64,000 bases of DNA from Streptomyces hygroscopicus (GTDB lineage: Bacteria > Actinomycetota > Actinomycetes > Streptomycetales > Streptomycetaceae): assembly GCF_026168105.1 (NCBI RefSeq), contig NZ_LBMW01000039.1, positions 1 to 64,000 of the forward strand, read 5' to 3'. Both the position numbers and the translations under genes were made by a program. Shown here piece by piece: positions 35,923 through 42,643 of the stretch (position 1 is the stretch's first letter; each line of letters opens with the position of its first letter). A model generated the notes under the pieces. That model made no database searches. It saw nothing but the letters and a program-made list of their open reading frames with translations, and was not told the DNA's origin.

Positions 35923-36381
35923 ATGGCGATCCAGGTCGGCGACAAGGCCCCCGACTTCGAGCTCAAGGACAACCACGGCGCGACCGTGCAGCTGTCGGAC
36001 TTCCGCGGCCGCAAGAACGTGGTGCTGCTCTTCTACCCGTTCGCCTTCACCGGCGTGTGCACCGGCGAGCTGTGCGCGCTGCGCGACAACCTGCCGAAGT
36101 TCGTCAACGACGACACCCAGCTGCTCGCCGTTTCCAACGACTCCATCCACACCCTGCGCGTCTTCGCGGAGCAGGAGGGCCTGGAGTACCCCCTGCTGTC
36201 CGACTTCTGGCCGCACGGCAACACTTCGCGCGCGTACGGCGTCTTCGACGAGGACAAGGGTTGCGCGGTGCGCGGGACCTTCATCATCGACAAGGAGGGC
36301 GTGGTGCGGTGGACCGTCGTCAACGGCCTGCCGGACGCGCGTGACCTGAACGAGTACGTGAAGGCGCTCGACACCCTGTGA
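35923..36381 (+). CDS. Peroxiredoxin (AhpE/Bcp type)
   Basis: 152 residues, thiol peroxidase reducing hydrogen and organic peroxides. The peroxidatic cysteine is in YPFAFTGVCTGELCALRDN; the second Cys in CTGELC may be structural or resolving. The N-terminal GDKAPDFELKDNHG and GTFIIDKEGVVRW segments are typical. The ATG at 35923 has GGA upstream. It directly precedes the Ter block, which has its own promoter, so it may be a general oxidative-stress gene rather than part of that system. Confidence 0.9.
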   Translation: MAIQVGDKAPDFELKDNHGATVQLSDFRGRKNVVLLFYPFAFTGVCTGELCALRDNLPKFVNDDTQLLAVSNDSIHTLRVFAEQEGLEYPLLSDFWPHGNTSRAYGVFDEDKGCAVRGTFIIDKEGVVRWTVVNGLPDARDLNEYVKALDTL

Positions 36382-36410
36382 TTCTTCGGCCCCAAGGCCT
36401 GCAGGGCGCG

Positions 36411-36439
36411 GGAACCCGTCACTAGGATCGACACGTTGA
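36411..36439 (+). promoter_or_regulatory. ECF-type promoter candidate GGAACC-N17-CGTTGA before terD 1
   Basis: -35-like GGAACC (36411-36416) and -10-like CGTTGA (36434-36439) are separated by 17 bases, about 55 bases before the TerD start. The form agrees with envelope-stress ECF promoters of the Streptomyces SigE type (GGAAC, then CGT at 16-18 bases). Two other transcription units of the block have the same arrangement. Confidence 0.6.
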
Positions 36440-36494
36440 TCCGATACCAACGCACGACGGGGCTCCCCGCCCCCGGACATCAATGGGAGGACTC

Positions 36495-37070
36495 GTGGGA
36501 GTCAGCCTCAGCAAGGGCGGCAACGTATCGCTGACCAAGGAGGCCCCGGGCCTGACCGCTGTCCTCGTCGGTCTGGGCTGGGACGTCCGCACCACGACCG
36601 GCACCGACTTCGACCTGGACGCCAGCGCCCTGCTGCTGAACACGTCGGGGAAGGTCGGCAGCGACCAGAACTTCGTGTTCTTCAACAACCTCAAGAGCCC
36701 GGACGGGTCGGTCGAGCACACCGGCGACAACCTCACGGGTGAGGGCGAGGGCGACGACGAGGCGATCAAGGTCAACCTCGCCGCGGTGCCGGCCGACGTC
36801 GAAAAGATCGTCTTCCCGGTTTCGATCTACGACGCCGAGAACCGTCAGCAGTCCTTCGGCCAGGTGCGCAACGCTTTCATCCGTGTGGTCAACCAGGCCA
36901 ATCAGCAGGAGATCGCGCGCTACGACCTGAGCGAGGACGCCTCCACCGAGACCGCCATGGTCTTCGGTGAGCTGTACCGGCACGGCAGCGAGTGGAAGTT
37001 CCGCGCGATCGGCCAGGGTTACGCCTCGGGGCTGCGCGGCATCGCGCAGGACTTCGGCGTGAACGTCTGA
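36495..37070 (+). CDS. terD: TerD-family calcium-binding stress protein, copy 1
   Basis: 191 residues, canonical TerD length, from GTG 36495 with GGGAGG upstream. TerD proteins bind Ca2+ and belong to tellurite/phage/oxidative stress systems. Conserved features are GVSLSKGGNVSLTKEAPGL, TGTDFDLDASALLL (first metal-site Asp cluster), VFFNNLKSPDGSVEHTGDNLTGEGEGDDE (second site) and the C-terminal WKFRAIGQGYASGLRGIAQDFGVNV. Very similar to the next gene, so a tandem duplication. Probably cytoplasmic, near the membrane with the DUF475 partner. Confidence 0.95.
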   Translation: MGVSLSKGGNVSLTKEAPGLTAVLVGLGWDVRTTTGTDFDLDASALLLNTSGKVGSDQNFVFFNNLKSPDGSVEHTGDNLTGEGEGDDEAIKVNLAAVPADVEKIVFPVSIYDAENRQQSFGQVRNAFIRVVNQANQQEIARYDLSEDASTETAMVFGELYRHGSEWKFRAIGQGYASGLRGIAQDFGVNV

Positions 37071-37170
37071 GCCGAGCAGCAGACACGGCTCGTCACCGTC
37101 CGGCGCCGCACTCGCCCTCGAGCGCGGCGCCGGACGCACGGGGCCACCGAGGTCCGCCGGGACGTTGACG

Positions 37171-37220
37171 TCCAGAGGGATCCAGAGGGATCCAGAGGGA
37201 TCCAGAGGGATCCAGAGGCC
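37171..37220. repeat. 5 x 10-bp tandem repeat (TCCAGAGGGA)
   Basis: Four perfect TCCAGAGGGA units at 37171, 37181, 37191 and 37201, then TCCAGAGGCC at 37211. Noncoding, between the terD copies. The period (one helical turn) makes it a possible protein-phasing array. Confidence 0.9.
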
Positions 37221-37346
37221 TCGGTCCTCGGGACGGCGGGGATGCCGTCCGGGCGGACCTGGGCGGGAGCCGGAAGGACGCGCCCGAGAACTGGAGGGAC
37301 GCGCCTGCGGCCGTTGAGGACCGCACCGCCGGCCGCCGGGAGTTAC

Positions 37347-37531
37347 GCCCCGGCCCACCGGGGCTTGCCGCTCTCGGATCGCCGGGGGGCGCGCCCCCGG
37401 GTCCGCTGGGTTTCCGCGCCCGGCCACGCGGGGACAAACCCCGACCACCGGAGGACAAGCTCCGGACCACCGGGGGACAAGCCCCCGGCCATGGGGGCAA
37501 GCCCCCGCCACCGGGGGTCTCCGCTCCCGGG
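37347..37531 (+). repeat. Chain of hairpin-forming tandem units upstream of terD 2
   Basis: Stems at 37347-37353/37358-37364 (GCCCCGG), 37382-37388/37394-37400 (CCGGGGG), 37429-37433/37439-37443 (CGGGG), 37448-37453/37460-37465 (CCGGAG/CTCCGG), 37470-37476/37482-37488 (CCGGGGG) and 37493-37498/37501-37506 (GGGGGC). From 37424 on they form tandem units of about 19-22 bases of the type CCACCGGnGGACAAGCnCCGG. A stem base pair changes on both sides while the ACAA-type loop is kept. Confidence 0.8.
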
Positions 37532-37562
37532 ACGACGTCGTATCTCGGGGAGGACCAGCATC

Positions 37563-38138
37563 ATGGGCGTCACGCTCGCCAAGGGAGGCAACGTCTCCCT
37601 CTCCAAGGCCGCACCCAACCTCACGCATGTGATGATCGGGCTCGGCTGGGACGCGCGCTCCACCACCGGAGCCCCCTTCGACCTGGACGCCAGCGCGCTG
37701 CTGTGCAGCGGGGGCCGCGTCCTCGGTGACGAATGGTTCGTCTTCTACAACCAGCTCAAGAGCCCGGACGGCTCGGTCGAGCACACCGGCGACAACCTCA
37801 CGGGTGAGGGCGAGGGCGACGACGAGTCGATCCTGGTCGACCTCGAGAAGGTGCCGCCCCAGTGCGACAAGATCGTCTTTCCGGTCTCCATCCATCTGGC
37901 CGATGAGCGAGGCCAGACGTTCGGGCAGGTCAGCAACGCCTTCATCAGGGTCGTCAACCAGGCCGACGGCCAGGAGCTGGCGCGTTACGACCTCAGCGAG
38001 GACGCCTCCACCGAAACGGCCATGATCTTCGGCGAGGTCTACCGCTACGGCGGCGAGTGGAAGTTCCGCGCGGTGGGACAGGGGTACGCGTCCGGTCTCC
38101 GCGGGATCGCCCTGGACTTCGGGGTCAACGTTTCGTAA
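37563..38138 (+). CDS. terD: TerD-family calcium-binding stress protein, copy 2
   Basis: 191 residues from ATG 37563 with GGGGAGG upstream. Same domain and metal-site features as copy 1 (GAPFDLDASALLC, LKSPDGSVEHTGDNLTGEGEGDDE, WKFRAVGQGYASGLRGIALDFGVNV). It differs by two cysteines (ALLCSGG, PPQCDK) absent from copy 1. The adjacent paralogues suggest specialisation or dosage. Probably part of the same Ca2+-linked stress complex. A longer upstream in-frame extension is judged spurious. Confidence 0.95.
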   Translation: MGVTLAKGGNVSLSKAAPNLTHVMIGLGWDARSTTGAPFDLDASALLCSGGRVLGDEWFVFYNQLKSPDGSVEHTGDNLTGEGEGDDESILVDLEKVPPQCDKIVFPVSIHLADERGQTFGQVSNAFIRVVNQADGQELARYDLSEDASTETAMIFGEVYRYGGEWKFRAVGQGYASGLRGIALDFGVNVS

Positions 38139-38174
38139 ATCCGGGTGTGGCGGTGGCGGACCCCTCAGGACACG

Positions 38175-38202
38175 GGAACCACAGTGGCTCTCCCGTCGTG
38201 AC
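38175..38202 (+). promoter_or_regulatory. ECF-type promoter candidate GGAACC-N16-CGTGAC before the DUF475 gene
   Basis: GGAACC (38175-38180) and CGTGAC (38197-38202) are separated by 16 bases, about 110 bases before the DUF475 gene. Similar elements precede terD 1 and the HpcH-type gene. The stretch also forms a hairpin (ACGGGA/TCCCGT) that could end the terD 2 transcript, so promoter use is not certain. Confidence 0.5.
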
Positions 38203-38311
38203 CAACCTGTGTGTCCCGGCGGGAGAGGTATCCCTCTAGACTCGTGGTCAACGTTGAGTAAAGCCGGATACGGCGACGGGGAGCCCCGTACACATACGGA
38301 TTGGGTAGCCA

Positions 38312-39460
38312 GTGCTTCTGAAAACCTTCGGCTGGTCGTTCGTGGTCACCGCGTTCGGCTTGGCCCTAGCGGTCCTCTATGGGGGGTGGACCGCCTTCGG
38401 TATCGTGGCGATCCTGTCCGTCCTCGAGATCTCGCTGTCCTTCGACAACGCGGTGGTGAACGCCGGAATCCTGAAGAAGATGAATGCCTTCTGGCAGAAA
38501 ATCTTCCTCACGGTGGGCGTGCTGATCGCGGTCTTCGGTATGCGACTGGTCTTCCCCGTCGTGATCGTCGCTGTCACCGCGAAGAAGAGCCCGATAGACG
38601 CGGTCAACCTGGCGCTGACCGACAAGGACCAGTACCAGCAGCTCGTCACCGACGCCCACCCGGCGATCGCGGCCTTCGGCGGCATGTTCCTGCTGATGAT
38701 CTTCCTGGACTTCATCTTCGAGGACCGGGACATCCAGTGGCTGCGCTGGATCGAGCGCCCGCTCGCCAAGCTCGGCAAGGTCGACATGCTGTCGGTCTGC
38801 ATCTCGCTGATCGTCCTGCTGATCGCCTCCATGACCTTCGCCGCCCACGCCCACCAGCACGGCGGCGCGCACGTCGACAAGGCGCAGACGGTTCTGATCT
38901 CCGGTATCGCCGGCCTGGTCACGTACATGGTCGTCGGCGGTCTCTCCGGCTTCTTCGAGGACCGGCTGGAGGAAGAGGAGGAGCGCGAGCTGGAGCAGGA
39001 GGAAGAGGCCAGGCGCAGCGGCAAGCAGCGCTCGGCGGTCGCCCTCGCCGGCAAGGCGGCGTTCTTCATGTTCCTCTACCTGGAGGTCCTGGACGCGTCC
39101 TTCTCCTTCGACGGTGTGATCGGCGCCTTCGCCATCACCAACGACATCGTCCTGATGGCGCTCGGCCTCGGCATCGGCGCGATGTACGTCCGATCCCTGA
39201 CGGTCTACCTGGTCCGCCAGGGCACCCTCGACGACTACGTCTACCTGGAGCACGGCGCGCACTACGCGATCGGCGCGCTCGCCGTGATCCTCCTCGTCAC
39301 CATTCAGTACGAGATCAACGAGGTGATCACCGGCCTCGTCGGCGTGATCCTGATCGCCTGGTCCTTCTGGTCCTCGGTGCGCCGCAACCGGGCACTCGCA
39401 CAGGCCGAGGGAAAAGGCACGAGCTCGGACGAGAAGACTGAGGTCTCGTCCAGGGTGTGA
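38312..39460 (+). CDS. TerC-like integral membrane protein (DUF475)
   Basis: 382 residues, many membrane segments. TerC-family acidic membrane motifs appear twice, in VLEISLSFDNAVVNAG and in VLDASFSFDGVIGAFA. Between them is a cytoplasmic, highly charged loop (RLEEEEERELEQEEEARR), and the C-terminus is hydrophilic. TerC proteins are membrane partners of TerD/TerB and some export Mn2+; DUF475 is the actinobacterial variant. GTG start at 38312. It probably anchors the Ter complex at the membrane. Confidence 0.9.
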   Translation: MLLKTFGWSFVVTAFGLALAVLYGGWTAFGIVAILSVLEISLSFDNAVVNAGILKKMNAFWQKIFLTVGVLIAVFGMRLVFPVVIVAVTAKKSPIDAVNLALTDKDQYQQLVTDAHPAIAAFGGMFLLMIFLDFIFEDRDIQWLRWIERPLAKLGKVDMLSVCISLIVLLIASMTFAAHAHQHGGAHVDKAQTVLISGIAGLVTYMVVGGLSGFFEDRLEEEEERELEQEEEARRSGKQRSAVALAGKAAFFMFLYLEVLDASFSFDGVIGAFAITNDIVLMALGLGIGAMYVRSLTVYLVRQGTLDDYVYLEHGAHYAIGALAVILLVTIQYEINEVITGLVGVILIAWSFWSSVRRNRALAQAEGKGTSSDEKTEVSSRV

Positions 39461-39560
39461 CGGACACCGGGGTGAGGAACGCTCTGTTCGGGGCGGCCGC
39501 CGAGGACTCGTCCCCGGCGGCCGCCCCGCGGCTGTTGAACCGTATGTACAGGGGGCGGGC

Positions 39561-40295
39561 ATGGGCTTTTGGGAAAGCGTGTGGCGCGGGCGCGCGACGG
39601 AGTTCGACTCGGGCAGCGCGGCGACCAACTCGATCGAGCTGAACAAGCGGCACCAGCGGGTGTCACTCACCAAGCAGGGCGCGGCGACCGGCAATCTGCG
39701 CATCAACCTGTCGTGGCGGATGCGGACCTCGGACATCGGCGGACCCGAACGGGGCAGTCTGCTGCGCCGCCCGCTGCGGCTGTTCACCCCTGAGGTCGTC
39801 CAGGCGCACACCCAGAGCATGGTCAACGTGGACCTCGACCTGGGATGCATGTACGAGCTGAGCGACGGCACCAAGGGCGTGGTGCAGCCGTTGGGCAGCT
39901 TCTTCGGAGAGCTCAACGACCCGCCCTACATCAAGCTCAGCGGGGACGACCGGTTCGGCTCCGGCTCCGGCGAGACCATCTTCGTCAACCTCGACCACCG
40001 GGACGACTTCAAGCGGCTGCTGATCTTCGTCTACATCTACGACCAGACGCCGGCGTTCGACCGTACGCACGCCGTGGTCACGCTCTACCCCAGCAACGGC
40101 CCGCGCATCGAGATCGGCCTCGACGAACGTCATCCGCAGGCCCGCTCCTGCGCGGTGGTCATGATCGAGAAGAACATCAAGGGCGAGCTCGTGGTCCGCC
40201 GCGAGGTGAAGTTCGTCTACGGCTTCCAGGCGGAACTGGACCGGCTCTACGGGTGGGGCCTGCAGTGGGGCCGGGGTTACAAGACGAAGGCCTGA
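39561..40295 (+). CDS. TerA-like tellurium-resistance protein
   Basis: 244 residues, start ATG 39561 with GGGGGCGGG upstream. A diverged TerD-fold protein of the TerA group: VDLDLGCMYELSDGTKGVVQPLG (metal-site region), GETIFVNLDHRDDFKRLLIFVYIYD, and EKNIKGELVVRREVKFVYGFQAELDRLYGWGLQWGRGYK. The N-terminal 60 residues are polar. In other Ter systems TerA-like proteins accompany TerD and TerC. It lies 100 bases after the DUF475 gene on the same strand. Confidence 0.82.
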   Translation: MGFWESVWRGRATEFDSGSAATNSIELNKRHQRVSLTKQGAATGNLRINLSWRMRTSDIGGPERGSLLRRPLRLFTPEVVQAHTQSMVNVDLDLGCMYELSDGTKGVVQPLGSFFGELNDPPYIKLSGDDRFGSGSGETIFVNLDHRDDFKRLLIFVYIYDQTPAFDRTHAVVTLYPSNGPRIEIGLDERHPQARSCAVVMIEKNIKGELVVRREVKFVYGFQAELDRLYGWGLQWGRGYKTKA

Positions 40296-40319
40296 CCCTC
40301 GCGGCCCCGCCGGGCCGGA

Positions 40320-41249
40320 CTACCGCCCGATGAACTGCGGCCCCTGCGGCGGCAGTCTGAAGTTCGGGTCCGCCGCCGGGGCGGCCGTGGGCGGGTAGCC
40401 GTAAGCCGGTGCGGGCGCCCCGGCCGTCCCCGGCTGCGGATAGCCGTACGCCGGCCGGCTCGCCGGCTGCGGATACCCGTACGCGGGCTGCGCGGTGGCT
40501 GCCGCCGGCTGCGCGGGCTCCGGCGGATAGCCGTACGCCGGCTGCCGCGGCACCGGCTGCTCCGGCGGCAGCGGTGCCGACACCTCCGGCGGGGCGGGCA
40601 CCGACGCAGTGACCGCCCCGGGCACGGGTGCCGTGCCCGCCGTGGCGACCGACGCCGTACCCGTCAAGGGGACCGGACCCTCTCCCGCACCGGCCGACGG
40701 GGCTTCCGCGTCGTCCACCGAGATGCCGAAGTCGTTTGCCAGGCCCTTCAGCCCGTTCGAGTAGCCCTCGCCGAGCGCCCGGAACTTCCAGCCCTCGCCG
40801 CGCCGGTACAGCTCCCCGCAGATCAGCGCCGTCTCCGCACCCGTCTCCGGCTTGATGTCGAAGTACGCCAGCGGCTCCCCCTCCGCGACAGCCGCGTCGT
40901 ACAGCAGGATGCGGAGCGACCGTACCCGGTCGAAGGTGACGTCGTCCGCCGAGGCGACCAGCAGGATCCGGCCCACGTCGGGCTCGATCCCCGCCAGGTC
41001 CGTCTGGATCGTGTCGGCCAGCCCGTCCGCTTCCCGCTTCTTGCCGAGCAGCCGGACCTTCCCGCAGGGATGCCGCGGCTGGTTGTAGAAGACGAAGTCC
41101 TCGTCGGACCGCACACGCCCGCCAGGGCCGAGGAGCAGTGCCGAGGCGTCGACCTCCGGGACACCCTGCCCGGGGGACCAGCGCAGCACCGCCCGTACCG
41201 CTGTGGCCTCGAGCGGTACGTTCGACCCCTTCACCATCGCGTGCGTCAT
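40320..41249 (-). CDS. TerD-domain protein with C-terminal PAYGYP repeats
   Basis: 309 residues. An N-terminal TerD-like domain (about 1-180) has VDASALLLGPGGRVRSDEDFVFYNQPRHPCGKVRLLG and the C-terminal signature GWKFRALGEGYSNGLKGLANDFGISVDD. A disordered Ala/Pro/Thr linker follows, then four to five PAYGYP(Q)P-type repeats ending in PPQGPQFIGR. The Asp pattern is reduced relative to the two canonical TerDs. The tail resembles self-associating or sorting sequences and might localise the protein or recruit partners. Convergent with the TerA-like gene and divergent from the HpcH-type operon. Confidence 0.88.
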   Translation of the reverse strand: MTHAMVKGSNVPLEATAVRAVLRWSPGQGVPEVDASALLLGPGGRVRSDEDFVFYNQPRHPCGKVRLLGKKREADGLADTIQTDLAGIEPDVGRILLVASADDVTFDRVRSLRILLYDAAVAEGEPLAYFDIKPETGAETALICGELYRRGEGWKFRALGEGYSNGLKGLANDFGISVDDAEAPSAGAGEGPVPLTGTASVATAGTAPVPGAVTASVPAPPEVSAPLPPEQPVPRQPAYGYPPEPAQPAAATAQPAYGYPQPASRPAYGYPQPGTAGAPAPAYGYPPTAAPAADPNFRLPPQGPQFIGR

Positions 41250-41357
41250 GGCGTCATCCTGCCTTCTCGGTCCTGGTCACGACAACGCGGGGCGGCTGGC
41301 GGCGTGGCCCCGACCTGCCGCCGACACAGCTGGGTTACCGGAACTTCATGCCGGATG

Positions 41358-41386
41358 GGAACCCATGACACGGAGTTCTACGTACT
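41358..41386 (+). promoter_or_regulatory. ECF-type promoter candidate GGAACC-N17-CGTACT before the HpcH-type gene
   Basis: GGAACC (41358-41363) and CGTACT (41381-41386) are separated by 17 bases and would start transcription about 40 bases before the HpcH-type gene. It matches the elements at 36411 and 38175 and would drive the three-gene enzyme operon. Confidence 0.6.
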
Positions 41387-41434
41387 ATTACCGGCCACAT
41401 CATTTCGGGTCGTCCAGCATCACGCGGGAGTCTC

Positions 41435-42604
41435 ATGCGTCATTTCGGGCACGTCGCCCCCGAGGAGCGGCAGCGCCTCTTCCACCGGGAGCCGGCCGCC
41501 TTCACCGCCGACTCCCCGGCCCGCGTGCTCGCGGCGGCCCTCGGCGCCACCCTGTACAGCCCGGCGACCCGGCCGCGTCTCGCCGACGACGTGGTCAAGC
41601 AGGCGGGCCGCGGGGTGGTCTCCATGGTGCTGTGCCTGGAGGACTCCATCGACGACGCGGACGTCGTGGACGCCGAGGAGAACCTGGTCCGGCAGTTCAC
41701 CGACCTCGCGTCCCTCCCCACGGACATCGAGCTTCCACTGCTCTTCGTCCGTGTACGCCTCCCGGGACAGATCCCGGACCTCGTGGCCCGGCTCGGCCCG
41801 GCCGTGCGGCTGCTGTCCGGCTTCGTGCTGCCGAAGTTCACCGAGGAGCGGGGGGTCCCCTTCCTCGAGGCGCTGACCGCGGCCGAGGCCGCGAGCGGGC
41901 GCAGGCTGTTCGCCATGCCCGTGCTGGAGTCGCCCGACCTGCTCTACCTGGAGACGCGCCGGGAGACCCTGGAGGGCATCTTCCGCGCGGTCGACAAGTA
42001 CCGTGACCGCGTCCTCGCGCTGCGTCTCGGCGTCACCGACTTCTGCTCCTCGTACGGCCTGCGCCGGGCACCCGACATGACCGCCTACGACGTCCAGATC
42101 GTCGCCTCGGTGATCGCCGACGTCGTCAACGTCCTCGGGCGTGCCGACGGCACCGGCTTCACGGTGACCGGACCCGTATGGGAGTACTTCCGGGTCCAGG
42201 AGCGGATGTTCAAGCCGCAGCTGCGGCGCAGCCCCTTCCTCGAGGGCGAGGTCGAGGAACTGCGCGAGTCGCTCATCGAGCACGACCTGGACGGGCTGCT
42301 GCGCGAGATCTCCCTGGACCGGGCCAACGGCCTGCTCGGCAAGACCTGCATCCACCCCACGCATGTGATGCCGGTGCACGCGCTGTCGGTGGTCAGCCAC
42401 GAGGAGTTCAGCGACGCCCAGGACATCCTGCGGCCCGAACGCCTCGGCGGGGGCGTGCTTCGCTCCGCGTACACGAACAAGATGAACGAGGTGAAGCCGC
42501 ACCGCGCCTGGGCCGAGCGCACCCTCCAGCGCGCCGAGGTCTTCGGCGTGGCGAACGAGGACATCGGCTTCGTGGACCTGCTGGCCGCCGGGCTCCCCGG
42601 CTGA
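41435..42604 (+). CDS. HpcH/HpaI (CitE-like) lyase of the Ter-associated operon
   Basis: 389 residues, TIM-barrel C-C lyase/aldolase family. Visible are GRGVVSMVLCLEDSIDDADV (strand with conserved acid), GFVLPKFTEERG (Lys-containing strand), FAMPVLESPDLLY (metal-binding Glu) and LRLGVTDFCSSYGLRR. The family makes or breaks bonds of oxaloacetate- or malyl-type units with Mg2+. In Ter systems a lyase of this kind co-occurs with PRTase and HAD enzymes, proposed to act on a nucleoside-like compound. ATG 41435 with GGGAG upstream. Followed after 39 bases by the PRTase fusion. Confidence 0.88.
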   Translation: MRHFGHVAPEERQRLFHREPAAFTADSPARVLAAALGATLYSPATRPRLADDVVKQAGRGVVSMVLCLEDSIDDADVVDAEENLVRQFTDLASLPTDIELPLLFVRVRLPGQIPDLVARLGPAVRLLSGFVLPKFTEERGVPFLEALTAAEAASGRRLFAMPVLESPDLLYLETRRETLEGIFRAVDKYRDRVLALRLGVTDFCSSYGLRRAPDMTAYDVQIVASVIADVVNVLGRADGTGFTVTGPVWEYFRVQERMFKPQLRRSPFLEGEVEELRESLIEHDLDGLLREISLDRANGLLGKTCIHPTHVMPVHALSVVSHEEFSDAQDILRPERLGGGVLRSAYTNKMNEVKPHRAWAERTLQRAEVFGVANEDIGFVDLLAAGLPG

Positions 42605-42643
42605 GGGCCGAAGCCGTCCTGCCGTCGTGCTGACAAGGAACCG

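Larger units (their letters stand above)
37071..37562. other. 492-base gap between the two terD genes
   Basis: Contains a 10-bp tandem repeat (37171-37220) and a chain of hairpins (37347-37531). An open frame starting at 37242 runs into the second terD, but the encoded Pro/Arg/Gly-rich peptide looks like repeat translation, and TerD homologues begin at 37563. I regard the gap as noncoding and possibly a structured leader. Confidence 0.65.

Noticed and set aside
37347..37531. CRISPR array
   Set aside because: Units are directly adjacent without spacers, are too short, and no cas gene is present.
37242..37562. N-terminal extension of terD 2
   Set aside because: TerD proteins start at MGVTLAKGG; the extension is a translation of hairpin repeats.
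38139..38311. Possible Mn2+ (yybP-ykoY) riboswitch before the TerC-like gene
   Set aside because: TerC genes often have one, but I could not find the conserved core sequences or paired regions.
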